From NCBI GenBank assembly GCA_020629415.1, contig JAHDDL010000038.1, forward strand, positions 1 to 33,523: DNA of 33,523 bases. The letters run 5' to 3'. Under the pieces are notes generated by a model, which made no database searches, had not been told where the DNA came from, and was given only the letters and a program-made list of their open reading frames with translations. Numbering within the stretch: position 1 is the stretch's first letter; each line of letters begins with the position of its first letter. Positions 1 through 7,868 of this stretch are shown in pieces. The position numbers and the translations under genes were made by a program. The stretch is from Maribacter sp. (GTDB lineage: Bacteria; Bacteroidota; Bacteroidia; Flavobacteriales; Flavobacteriaceae).

Positions 1-44
1 AACTCATAACCCGAAGGTCGCTGGTTCGAGTCCAGTCCCCGCTA
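1..44 (+). tRNA. tRNA-Met(CAT), 3' half only, initiator-like
   Basis: The window opens inside a tRNA. A seven-base anticodon loop with CAT (5-7) is at 3-9, the 3' anticodon stem CCCGA is at 10-14, a five-base variable loop is at 15-19, the T arm is at 20-36 (five pairs, one G-U, loop TTCGAGT), the 3' acceptor strand CCCCGCT is at 37-43, and discriminator A is at 44. No CCA is encoded. The CCC at 10-12 suggests an initiator tRNA, whose anticodon stem carries three G-C pairs. However, bases 1-2 are AA where GG is needed opposite those C residues. The piece may therefore be a truncated copy or attachment-site remnant rather than an intact gene. The 5' half lies outside the window. Confidence 0.7.
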
Positions 45-46
45 CT

Positions 47-80
47 AAAAAAAAGCCACTGAAAATTCAGTGGTTTTTTT
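47..80. terminator. Bidirectional rho-independent terminator
   Basis: An inverted repeat CCACTGA (56-62) / TCAGTGG (67-73) has a four-base loop, an A run on its left (47-54) and a T run on its right (74-80). It can end transcripts from both directions. It lies between the tRNA piece on the plus strand and the convergent BLUF gene, whose stop codon is at 91. Confidence 0.85.
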
Positions 81-90
81 ATCCAAAATT

Positions 91-513
91 TTACTCATTC
101 AATTTTTTACGAACTGTTGACCAAAAGGATAATAATGTAGCCGTTGTTTTTTTAGAAAGATCTGCTAATAGGGTCATGTTGGTTACAAACACCTCTTTTG
201 AATCATAATAATGAGAAGCATCTACCGGGGCATAAAGTGCCATATCCCAATTGGGAAAATATCTTTGATTTGAAGTACCTTGCCATAATAGATCTAAAGT
301 GTGGTGTCTGTTATCTTTTTCTATTTTACCGAATAAATCCATTACATCGTTCTTTTCACCTTCCAAAATCTGAACAATACTTTCTTCAAAATAGACCAGG
401 CATCCGGTTATATTCCGAGCATTATTTCTCTTTCGTGCATCAATGAGAATGTTCTCAATTTGATCTATTGTTAATTCGGGTGCTATTTTTGATTGGTAGG
501 TTAGTTGAAACAT
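91..513 (-). CDS. BLUF-domain blue-light sensor protein (140 aa)
   Basis: This is a short BLUF protein that binds FAD and senses blue light. Every residue of the flavin-binding photocycle is present at the spacing known from AppA: Tyr6, Asn30, Gln48, Trp89 and Met91 correspond to AppA Tyr21, Asn45, Gln63, Trp104 and Met106. The ITG motif (35-37) and ILEGE (49-53) also fit the family. The BLUF domain fills about residues 1-95. The last 45 residues form a short tail with no recognisable output domain, so signalling would be by protein contact. It has no signal peptide and should be cytoplasmic. It lies 80 nt downstream of umuC on the same strand with no terminator between them, so co-transcription is possible but not shown. 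Confidence 0.9.
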   Translation of the reverse strand: MFQLTYQSKIAPELTIDQIENILIDARKRNNARNITGCLVYFEESIVQILEGEKNDVMDLFGKIEKDNRHHTLDLLWQGTSNQRYFPNWDMALYAPVDASHYYDSKEVFVTNMTLLADLSKKTTATLLSFWSTVRKKLNE

Positions 514-593
514 TTATTCAATAAAGTATGTTTAGCACATTAAGTTAATAAAAAAGTTCATGCATTTTGCCAATCTCTTAAAAAAGCGGTCTG

Positions 594-1865
594 CTATAAT
601 TTTCCAATAGTCAACAACTCTCCCCACTGGGTAGTATATCTAGGGCTCCTGTGTTCTTTTATCAATGCCCATTCTTTGGTTCTGTTCCCTACGGTAGCTA
701 CCTTAATTTTGTTTTTACCAAATTTGCCGTTTAAATCATCAATGACACTGGTAATTACATCACTTTCACTTTTATGTGGTTTATTGAACAAATTTGTCTG
801 CACCTCATTTTGGCGGACCAATTGCGTTAGGTTTACGCCTACTTTTTTGTACCTATAGCCTGGTTTATATATTTCTCGCAAACCTTTAAGTGCTTCTTTC
901 GTTAACCTAATAGTGCTATCAGTCGGTGTGTCTAGCGTTATGATCGTCTTATTTCTATACTGCTTATCTATAGCACTATGTTGATTGGTCTGTAATGAAA
1001 TTTCTAATTGAGCCGCAAGACTTTGTTGCTGTCTTAGCAGATCGGCCACTTCGGCTACATAATAACTGCAAGCTTCTTCTATGAGCGAATAATCGGTCAG
1101 CTTGAAACCGAACGACTTTGCCGTGCCAATACCTTTTTTAGCGTTGGCTTCCGTTTCTAGAACCAAACAAGGTATATTATTAAGTTCTCGCCAAAGACGT
1201 TCGCCTATAACCGTCATTTCTTTCCTAACCCAGGCCACTGGCATATTGGCAAAATCCAACGCTGAATGAATGCCATTGTTTTGAAGCCGAATTGCATGTT
1301 TCTTACCAATGCCCCAAATATCCTTCACCTGAAGATTTAGCAGTAAATGGTGTCTCTTTTTTTCACTATCCACTACATATACATTATTGTTTTTAGGTAT
1401 TTTCTTGGCGTACTTATTCGCTAATTTTGATAGTGATTTTGTCTTTGCAATACCCACACCCACAGGTATACCCGTATTTTTATATACCGTATCTTTTATT
1501 GTATGTGCAGTTGCCGTGTAATCATCTAGCCTAAGACATCCCAAATCTACCCAACTTTCATCAATGCTGTATTCTTCCACTCTGGGTGAAAAGGTCATCA
1601 AGGTATCCATTACTCTTCTTGACATATCACTGTAAAGCGTATAATTCGATGAAAAATAGGTGACATTATTTTCATCCAACAACTTTCGTATTTTAAAAAT
1701 AGGCTGAAACATGGGAATATCCGTCAGAGCTTTTGCTTCCTTGTTCGCAGCAATTACGCATCCGTCGTTATTACTTAAAACAACTACCGGTTTATTAATT
1801 AAATCTGGTCTAAAGACCTGCTCGCAAGAGGCATAAAAACTATTACAATCTACCAATGCTATCAT
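594..1865 (-). CDS. umuC: UmuC, Y-family translesion DNA polymerase (423 aa)
   Basis: This is the catalytic subunit of a DNA polymerase V-type enzyme, which copies past damaged bases during the SOS response. The N-terminal VDCNSFYAS motif carries the first metal-binding Asp (Asp6). The SIDES motif near residue 100 carries the paired Asp-Glu of the palm domain. A thumb and helix-hairpin-helix region ([12 protein letters not shown]) and a little-finger domain follow. The length is normal for UmuC, and the polymerase residues look intact. The start codon overlaps the stop of the UmuD-like gene by four bases (ATGA), so the two are translationally coupled. It is the third gene of a minus-strand operon that begins with an unknown 91-aa protein. 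Confidence 0.95.
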   Translation of the reverse strand: MIALVDCNSFYASCEQVFRPDLINKPVVVLSNNDGCVIAANKEAKALTDIPMFQPIFKIRKLLDENNVTYFSSNYTLYSDMSRRVMDTLMTFSPRVEEYSIDESWVDLGCLRLDDYTATAHTIKDTVYKNTGIPVGVGIAKTKSLSKLANKYAKKIPKNNNVYVVDSEKKRHHLLLNLQVKDIWGIGKKHAIRLQNNGIHSALDFANMPVAWVRKEMTVIGERLWRELNNIPCLVLETEANAKKGIGTAKSFGFKLTDYSLIEEACSYYVAEVADLLRQQQSLAAQLEISLQTNQHSAIDKQYRNKTIITLDTPTDSTIRLTKEALKGLREIYKPGYRYKKVGVNLTQLVRQNEVQTNLFNKPHKSESDVITSVIDDLNGKFGKNKIKVATVGNRTKEWALIKEHRSPRYTTQWGELLTIGKL

Positions 1866-2227
1866 AACACCGCTTTAATTATATATGTTATGGTTCCCCA
1901 AATATTCATTTCAAGATTATGTTCTTTTGCTATACGTACTATCTTAAAACTATCGTCTACCGTTGCTAGCACTAACTGGTTTTTTTTAGGACTTAAAGAT
2001 TTATCTACAATAAGTACATCATTGGTAACTACGTTATACTCTTTAAATTCATCATCGACCACCCTTATGTAAAAAGTTGAAGATGAATTGGACACCAAAA
2101 CTTCATTTAAATCTATACGAGGTTCACTGTAATGTGTAGCCGGACTGGAAAAACCTGTCTGCGTAGGGCTTTTAACCCTATGGTTGTTTCCTGACTTTTT
2201 AATTAAACGATTATCTAAATCATTCAT
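1862..2227 (-). CDS. umuD: UmuD-like protein lacking the catalytic Ser and Lys (121 aa)
   Basis: It is homologous to UmuD, the LexA-like (S24) partner of UmuC. It aligns to E. coli UmuD without gaps through about residue 98: GFxSPA (25-30), RIDLN (37-41) and LIVD (72-75) coincide. At the three positions that matter for self-cleavage it differs. The cleavage-site Cys24 is Thr24 (Gly25 is kept), the nucleophile Ser60 is Glu60, and the general base Lys97 is Val97. The loop that carries PMN..Y.PI in E. coli is shortened, giving 121 rather than 139 residues. It is therefore probably a UmuD fold that cannot cleave itself and so would not form UmuD' in the usual way. The reading frame is open, and it sits directly before an intact umuC, which argues for a kept function. 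Confidence 0.85.
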   Translation of the reverse strand: MNDLDNRLIKKSGNNHRVKSPTQTGFSSPATHYSEPRIDLNEVLVSNSSSTFYIRVVDDEFKEYNVVTNDVLIVDKSLSPKKNQLVLATVDDSFKIVRIAKEHNLEMNIWGTITYIIKAVL

Positions 2228-2245
2228 TATTATAGGATTACATTA

Positions 2246-2521
2246 TTATTCTTTTCGCTCTCTTACCCAAAAATCATTAGGTACATTCCAAAAACCCAAG
2301 ACGGGCATAATTTTAAAAACCACTCGGGATGGATACCTGTAGTATAGATAAATATCATGTGTGTCAGTTTCATATTCCACAAAGAAACCATCCATAGAAA
2401 TCGGTTTTTGCTCTATTAGCCCTAAATCCTTTAATGCACATTCATACCGATCTTTCCCTATCTCTTTGAGCAGGGCCTTAATACGCTTAATATCATAATT
2501 TCTAAATACTGTTTTGGACAT
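2246..2521 (-). CDS. Small protein of unknown function, first gene of the umuDC operon (91 aa)
   Basis: I do not recognise the family. The protein is soluble, with no signal peptide or membrane segment. It has a basic N-terminal helix region (about residues 8-35) and an aromatic-rich second half with several Tyr, Phe and Trp (about 45-86). It ends 18 nt before the UmuD-like gene on the same strand, so it is probably the first gene of the unit 91-aa protein, UmuD-like, UmuC. It might be a regulator or accessory factor of the polymerase, but that is inference from position only. The ATG at 2521 is the only early start. About 70 nt of very A+T-rich leader separate it from the hairpin at 2600-2622. 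Confidence 0.65.
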   Translation of the reverse strand: MSKTVFRNYDIKRIKALLKEIGKDRYECALKDLGLIEQKPISMDGFFVEYETDTHDIYLYYRYPSRVVFKIMPVLGFWNVPNDFWVRERKE

Positions 2522-2591
2522 GCTCCAAATTTCAGGATATATTCCAAATAATTTAATGTATTTTTGAAAATATTATTAACAATGACGATAA

Positions 2592-2622
2592 AATAAAAAA
2601 ACCACCTCAAGGCGAGGTGGTT
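2592..2622 (-). terminator. Minus-strand intrinsic terminator or attenuator upstream of the umu operon
   Basis: A perfect nine-pair stem AACCACCTC (2600-2608) / GAGGTGGTT (2614-2622) has a five-base loop. Read on the minus strand it runs into a long T tract that covers the 3' arm's end and 2592-2600, the form of a rho-independent terminator. No minus-strand protein gene ends just to its right. It must therefore end a short non-coding transcript or act within the leader of the umu operon. Confidence 0.75.
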
Positions 2623-2680
2623 ATCCAAATCCAATCAATAACCCTTTAAATAAATTGAAGGGACTCAAAAACTTAATCAA
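2592..2680 (-). ncRNA. Candidate small RNA or umu leader transcript (about 90 nt)
   Basis: On the minus strand a TACTTTTG element (2686-2693), matching the Bacteroidota -7 consensus TAnnTTTG, is followed about 90 nt later by the terminator at 2592-2622. In between is a weak second hairpin (CCCTT / AAGGG, about 2642-2662). There is no open frame of note. I see no TTG at the expected -33 distance, so the promoter is only half supported. It could be a free small RNA or an attenuated leader of the umu operon. Confidence 0.35.
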
Positions 2681-2824
2681 TGCTACAAAAGTACGTATGG
2701 TTACGAATGATTTTCGGTAAATTTTTAACGTAAAAGAATTGAATCTATATGCCTAATAAAGCTATTAATTACTTAATGCGAGTTAACTTTATGTACAAAA
2801 GCATACTAATTTACAATCACCGTA

Positions 2825-2832
2825 TAGCTTTG
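2825..2832 (+). promoter_or_regulatory. Candidate -7 element for the helicase operon
   Basis: TAGCTTTG matches the Bacteroidota -7 consensus TAnnTTTG exactly. It would start transcription near 2838-2840 and give a leader of about 43 nt before the ATG at 2883. No clear TTG is present at the -33 distance, so this is a motif match only. Confidence 0.4.
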
Positions 2833-2882
2833 ATCTCATGAACATGGCTATTCTAAAAACTTCAATTTAACTACAACACTAA

Positions 2883-4943
2883 ATGAGTTTAAAAGAAGAA
2901 TTAAACAAGCAACAGTTAAAAGCGGTTGAATTTTCAGGTAAACATCTGTTGGTATTGGCAGGTGCAGGTACCGGAAAAACACGCACAATTATTGCAAGGG
3001 CCGCGTATTTGATAGAAAACGGAGCAAATCCGTCAAAAATTCAGATTCTTACATTTACCAAAAAAGCGGCAAATGAAATTGTAGAACGTGTAAAGGCAAG
3101 CTTACCAAAATCTAATGGGCGCGCTATGAGCGGTGCAACTTTTCATTCTTGGTGCAATCAACTGATCATTAAATACCCCAACTTATTCGGTGCCGCTAAT
3201 TTTACGGTCATTGACCCGGATGACCAATTGGGATTGATGAAAATGGTCTGCGGTAGTCATAGCGAAGTTTATGGTAAGCTACGTATTAAACCTCAACAAT
3301 TATTAGATGTCTATTCTTATGCCAGAAATACCAAAAAGAATTTAACCGAATCTATACGCACGTTGCTCTACAAGGGTAAAGAAGATAAGGATACCGATTA
3401 TGAAATAACCGCAATGAAGCCCAATGTAGAACTACTACTAAGGGCATATCAAAAAAAGAAAATGGAACAGCATTATCTTGATTATGATGACCTGTTATTG
3501 GTAGTTTCTACACAACTAAAGTCTAACCTTGAGGCCAGAAAGCTCTTATCTCAAGACCTTGATTATCTACTGGTGGACGAAATGCAGGATACCAACCCGC
3601 TGCAATGGGAACTACTTTCCCCGTTCATAGATATCTGTAGTTTGTTCTGTGTTGGCGATGATGCGCAATCTATCTATTCTTTTAGAGGTGCAGATTTCAG
3701 AAATGTTCATCTGTTCAAAGATCGCGTACCCAATTCAGAAGTTTACAAACTTGAAAAGAATTACCGCTCTACGCAAGAGATACTGGACATCTCTAATTGG
3801 TTATTGGGTAAATCGCCAATAGATTACAATAAACAATTACAGAGTGTACGGGGAAACGGAGAAGTACCTAAATTACTGAATGTAAGCGATGAATGGCAAG
3901 AGGCGAATTGGGTAGCAGATGAGATTTTAAAAAATTATACCGATGAAGACCGTAAATTTTCGGACCACTTAATTTTATCGCGTTCCCAATATTACACCAA
4001 GACATTACAGGCGGTTTTCATAAGACGAAAAATACCTTACGTTACCTACGGAGGCCGTAAGTTTTTACAAGCAGCCCATATTAAAGATCTTGTTTCTTTG
4101 TTACGTATAGTCAACAACCCTTATGATGAAATTGCTTGGGTACGGTTCTTGACCTTTTGGGAAGGAATAGGAGAAGTGAGAGCTTCCAGAATTATGGCAG
4201 TTATCATTGCCGATGAAGGTAAAACCGACATCCCCACACTATTACAGGGCGCCATACCCGGAAAAGATGGAATCAAAATTGCAGAACTTTATAATGCCGT
4301 ACAAAAAGAGAAAGGCAAAGTGGGCAGAATGGTAGACATTGCCTATGATGCCATGTCATTAGGGCTAGCTTTCAGATATCGTAAAGATTGGATCGAGAAG
4401 CGCAAAGGCGACTTCCCTGTATTAAAACTTTTGGCGAACAGCTACGCTAGCCTAGGTGAATTTATTGGTGAAGGTTTATTGGACAATGCGGAAAAGATGA
4501 ACGGCGCACCTGTGCTAAGCGAATCGCAATTAGAGACCGATGAAGAAAAAGACCATGTGGTCATATCTACTATCCACTCTGCAAAAGGATTGGAAGCAGA
4601 TGTCTGTATTGTTTTGAATGTATCGCCAAAGGCATTTCCTTCCGCATGGTCTTTAGATGATGTAGATGCCATTGAAGAAGACCGTAGAGTGCTGTATGTT
4701 GCACTAACACGTGCTAAGAATAGATTGATAATAACAAGAAATACCGCATCAATATCGGCAATTCACGGTAAATCCATTCCTGCCAATGTAGGACAGCAGA
4801 CAGACGATGCAGAAACCTATTTTTTAACGGCTATACCTGAAGGGCTGGTACAACAAGAGACCATTGGTCATGACTTTAAACCAGTTAAAGATGCTTCAAC
4901 ACCCAATGCTATAGACCTTTCTTCAGGAATGGATTTCAGCTAA
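2883..4943 (+). CDS. UvrD/PcrA-type superfamily 1A DNA helicase (686 aa)
   Basis: This is an ATP-driven 3'-5' DNA helicase of the UvrD/Rep/PcrA group. All motifs are in order: Q motif LNKQQ (7-11), Walker A GAGTGKT (27-33), motif II DEMQDT (232-237), motif III GDDAQSIYSFRGA (258-270), motif IV NYRST (293-297), motif V TIHSAKGLE (563-571) and motif VI VALTRAK (606-612). The length fits a plain helicase without a fused nuclease domain. The C-terminal 60 residues are not conserved in type and may contact a partner. Its stop is 9 nt before the exonuclease/GIY-YIG gene on the same strand, so the two are probably one operon and may work on the same DNA intermediate. I cannot tell whether it is the housekeeping UvrD or a paralogue. 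Confidence 0.92.
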   Translation: MSLKEELNKQQLKAVEFSGKHLLVLAGAGTGKTRTIIARAAYLIENGANPSKIQILTFTKKAANEIVERVKASLPKSNGRAMSGATFHSWCNQLIIKYPNLFGAANFTVIDPDDQLGLMKMVCGSHSEVYGKLRIKPQQLLDVYSYARNTKKNLTESIRTLLYKGKEDKDTDYEITAMKPNVELLLRAYQKKKMEQHYLDYDDLLLVVSTQLKSNLEARKLLSQDLDYLLVDEMQDTNPLQWELLSPFIDICSLFCVGDDAQSIYSFRGADFRNVHLFKDRVPNSEVYKLEKNYRSTQEILDISNWLLGKSPIDYNKQLQSVRGNGEVPKLLNVSDEWQEANWVADEILKNYTDEDRKFSDHLILSRSQYYTKTLQAVFIRRKIPYVTYGGRKFLQAAHIKDLVSLLRIVNNPYDEIAWVRFLTFWEGIGEVRASRIMAVIIADEGKTDIPTLLQGAIPGKDGIKIAELYNAVQKEKGKVGRMVDIAYDAMSLGLAFRYRKDWIEKRKGDFPVLKLLANSYASLGEFIGEGLLDNAEKMNGAPVLSESQLETDEEKDHVVISTIHSAKGLEADVCIVLNVSPKAFPSAWSLDDVDAIEEDRRVLYVALTRAKNRLIITRNTASISAIHGKSIPANVGQQTDDAETYFLTAIPEGLVQQETIGHDFKPVKDASTPNAIDLSSGMDFS

Positions 4944-4952
4944 AGATTACAA

Positions 4953-6341
4953 ATGCAGAAAAGACAATTTGCTATTATCTCCATGACCACTTTTGGTTAT
5001 AAACCTGACCCTTTAAGAATAGTACAACTATCAATTAGTAAGCTTAGAGGTGACTATTACGAGCCTATTTTTACGACCAACATCAATCCTGAAGAACGTT
5101 TACCAAATTACATTCAGCAAAGAACAGGTTTGACCGATACTATACTTTTAAAAGCCCCTACTTTTTCAGAAGTTGCCAATACTATATTAGAAGAACTTGA
5201 AAATCACATACTGGTCGGTCATAACGCATCATTTCTACATTATGCCCTACAATCGGAATTTAAGTATTTAGGGTACTCTTTTAAAACTCCCCAGTTATGT
5301 ACCGTACGCTTGGCGAAGAAGTTGATTCCGAACATGACTAGTTATGAACTACCCTATTTGAGCGGTGTATTGAATATTCCGTACACAGCATCAAATACTC
5401 TAAATGATGACAATGCTGTTGCCATACTATTTCAAAGATTGATTTTGCTAGATGATGACGAAATGGTCATCTCAAAATTCTTAGAACCTAAAGTCGAAAA
5501 AGAACATATAGCACCCAAAAACATAGCCTATCAAAAACTAAACGCTTTACCTAACTCTCCCGGTATTTATAAGTTTCAAAATAAGAAGGGTGAGGTAATA
5601 TATGTTGGCAAAGCGAAGGATATTAAAAAAAGGGTATTAAGCCATTTCTATAATACCACGGAGAAAGAAATAATATTATGCGATGCTACCTTTCATATAG
5701 ATTTTGAAACTACCGGTAGCGAACTTATTGCCTTATTACGAGAAGCCGATTTGATTGACAAACTAGATCCACCTTTTAATTACATTCAAAAGAAAAGTTA
5801 TGTCACGTACCATATAGTGCCTCAAAAAAATAGAAAAGGGATAATACAGCTTAAAATAGAAAGAAGACCTTTTGAACACTCGCCCACCGAAATATTCTTG
5901 AAAAAAGGCGATGCCATTAAACGTTTAATTGAACTGACCGAGAAATTTAGATTATGCCCCTTACAAACTGGTCTAAAAAGTAAGTTGGGCAGATGTTCCC
6001 ATGGTGAGTATAACGAATGTGATGGCGTTTGCACCGGGGAAGAAGAAATAGGACTATACAATTTTAAAGTTGAAAATGCCTTAAATTATCTCAACAATGA
6101 AAATGACAATTATGTACTTTTTGAAAAAGGTAGAACCAAAGAGGAACGTGGTTTTGTTTTAATTCTTCATGGTGTTTATCAAGGATATGGATTTTTAGAC
6201 AATTCCCAATCGGTTTCTAATTTAGAACATTTAAAAGATATGTTAAACCCTAAAAAACACTCTTATCATACCGCAAAGATTATTTCAAGCTATACCAAGC
6301 GTAATCCATGGAAAATTAAACCTTTGGAAAATGTAGGTTAA
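4953..6341 (+). CDS. Degenerate DEDDh exonuclease domain fused to GIY-YIG nuclease domain (462 aa)
   Basis: The first 170 residues resemble the DNA polymerase III epsilon-type exonuclease fold, and residues about 197-280 are a UvrC/Cho-like GIY-YIG endonuclease. The exonuclease active site is largely lost. The D-x-E of motif I is Ser10 and Thr12, the Asp of the HNAxFD motif is Leu95, and the motif III His is Asn148; only Asp153 remains. The GIY-YIG part looks intact, with GIY at 204-206, YVG at 217-219, an AKDIKKR motif holding the catalytic Arg (R227), and Glu257/Glu264 as candidates for the metal-binding Glu. The C-terminal 180 residues include a four-Cys region (C335, C348, C356, C360) that might bind metal. 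It is likely a repair endonuclease coupled to the upstream helicase, with the old exonuclease domain kept as a binding module. Confidence 0.85.
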   Translation: MQKRQFAIISMTTFGYKPDPLRIVQLSISKLRGDYYEPIFTTNINPEERLPNYIQQRTGLTDTILLKAPTFSEVANTILEELENHILVGHNASFLHYALQSEFKYLGYSFKTPQLCTVRLAKKLIPNMTSYELPYLSGVLNIPYTASNTLNDDNAVAILFQRLILLDDDEMVISKFLEPKVEKEHIAPKNIAYQKLNALPNSPGIYKFQNKKGEVIYVGKAKDIKKRVLSHFYNTTEKEIILCDATFHIDFETTGSELIALLREADLIDKLDPPFNYIQKKSYVTYHIVPQKNRKGIIQLKIERRPFEHSPTEIFLKKGDAIKRLIELTEKFRLCPLQTGLKSKLGRCSHGEYNECDGVCTGEEEIGLYNFKVENALNYLNNENDNYVLFEKGRTKEERGFVLILHGVYQGYGFLDNSQSVSNLEHLKDMLNPKKHSYHTAKIISSYTKRNPWKIKPLENVG

Positions 6342-6371
6342 GATTTAAAAAAAACAACACATCTAGTTTAT

Positions 6372-7859
6372 TTAATTCACCTTCATTTCAAAAGCCTCAT
6401 TAAACTTTGCCATTTCTTGTTCCTCCCAATCTTTTTGTAATTCTTCAGGGTCAAACCATTGTGGTTCCGTATGGGTCTTACTCCAGTTCCGGGCCTCTAT
6501 AACCATTTGCTTCAATTGCTCTGGATGCTCTTTGCTTAGGTCATTACTTTCACCTAAATCATTTTCTATATTGAAGAGCTTCCAAGGGTTTTCATTTGTC
6601 CTTAAGGCTTTCCATTCATTCAGCCTTACACCAACATCACTATATCCTTCTCTATGCCTTAAAACAAATAAAGGTTCATCTTTTCTTGCGTTTCTGCCTT
6701 CTATCAAATCTTGCCAAATGTCTTTACCGTCTAATTTTTTTCCCTTTGGGATAGAAGCTCCTGACAATGTTGCAAACGTAGGATAAAAATCTAACGCAGA
6801 AACCGGGTAATCAAACTTTTTTCCTGAAGGAATATTTGCCGGCCAATGAAAGAACATTGGCACTCGGTAACCGCCTTCGCAAGTGCTTCCTTTCCCTTCC
6901 CTTAAAGGGTAATTGTTTGCTCCTTTTGAAAGTTTACCTCCATTATCACTAAGAAAAACAATAAGCGTATTTTCATACTCATTTTTAGCTTTAAGCGCTT
7001 TTACCAATTCGCCAACGCCTCTATCAACTGCATATACCATAGCGGCATAGGTTCTTCTGTCATTATCTTCAATATGCCTAAATAATTCTAAGTCTTCCGC
7101 TTTTGCTTCTAAAGGTACGTGAGGGGCATTATATGCCAAATACAAGAAGAAAGGATTCTCGTCTGTATTTGTACCCTTAACAAAATCTACAGCTTTTCTA
7201 GATAGCTCATCCGTAAGATATTCCGTTGGGTTTTCTACATTTTTACCATTATGCTCCAATGGCTTTAAATAATCGAAAACAACCTCTCTTCGTTCTGCTT
7301 TTTGCTTATTATAAATAACAGTATATTCCTCTGGAAAATACTTATGACCACCGCCTAAAAATCCATAAAAATCGTCAAAACCTCTTTTATTTGGATGATA
7401 ATCTGCTACTGCGCCCAAATGCCATTTACCAACCGCACCTGTTCTATAGCCTGCATCTTTGAGCATTTTACTCATAAAGACTTCTTGTAACGGTATTCCT
7501 TTACCAACACCTACCTCACTATTCGCTGGTAAGTTAAACTGAGAACCAATTGTATGTGGATATCTTCCTGTTAACAATGCGGCCCTACTGGGGCCACAGA
7601 AGGGATGTGCAACATAACCTGAAGTTGCAATAGTACCGTTTAATGCCAGCTCGTCCAAGTGCGGGGTATCAATATCTTTAGAACCGTTAAAACCAACATC
7701 TGCATACCCTAAATCATCTGCAACGATTAGTATTATATTTGGTCTTTTAACTGATTGAACCGTTTTTTCGACGTCATCTTTTTGGTGTTCTTTACAACTA
7801 CTACCTATAATTGATAGGGTAAGAACGATTGCACAACCGAATATATATTTTTTCATCAC
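6372..7859 (-). CDS. S1-family sulfatase, lipoprotein (495 aa)
   Basis: This is a formylglycine-dependent sulfatase that removes ester sulfate from a polysaccharide or oligosaccharide. The activation motif is C88-G-P-S-R92, and Cys88 would become formylglycine. Calcium ligands are Asp48-Asp49 near the N terminus and Asp305-Asn306. Other active-site residues are Lys145, His147 (GKWHLG) and His247 (APHVPL). The N terminus is a lipoprotein signal ending SSC, with Cys22 as the anchor, so it should face the periplasm or cell surface. It is the last gene of the minus-strand locus, 9 nt after the S1_7-type sulfatase. A carrageenan target is inferred from the neighbours. I cannot place it in an S1 subfamily with certainty. 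It converges with the nuclease gene at 6341, and no clear hairpin lies between them. Confidence 0.92.
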   Translation of the reverse strand: MMKKYIFGCAIVLTLSIIGSSCKEHQKDDVEKTVQSVKRPNIILIVADDLGYADVGFNGSKDIDTPHLDELALNGTIATSGYVAHPFCGPSRAALLTGRYPHTIGSQFNLPANSEVGVGKGIPLQEVFMSKMLKDAGYRTGAVGKWHLGAVADYHPNKRGFDDFYGFLGGGHKYFPEEYTVIYNKQKAERREVVFDYLKPLEHNGKNVENPTEYLTDELSRKAVDFVKGTNTDENPFFLYLAYNAPHVPLEAKAEDLELFRHIEDNDRRTYAAMVYAVDRGVGELVKALKAKNEYENTLIVFLSDNGGKLSKGANNYPLREGKGSTCEGGYRVPMFFHWPANIPSGKKFDYPVSALDFYPTFATLSGASIPKGKKLDGKDIWQDLIEGRNARKDEPLFVLRHREGYSDVGVRLNEWKALRTNENPWKLFNIENDLGESNDLSKEHPEQLKQMVIEARNWSKTHTEPQWFDPEELQKDWEEQEMAKFNEAFEMKVN

Positions 7860-7868
7860 TTCTAACTA

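Larger units (their letters stand above)
2522..2882. other. Divergent intergenic region between umu operon and helicase operon
   Basis: This 361-bp gap separates the minus-strand umu operon from the plus-strand helicase operon. It contains a strong hairpin with a minus-strand T run (2592-2622), a TAnnTTTG-like element on each strand (2686-2693 minus, 2825-2832 plus) and no convincing ORF. I see no clear SOS-box-type palindrome. Confidence 0.6.
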
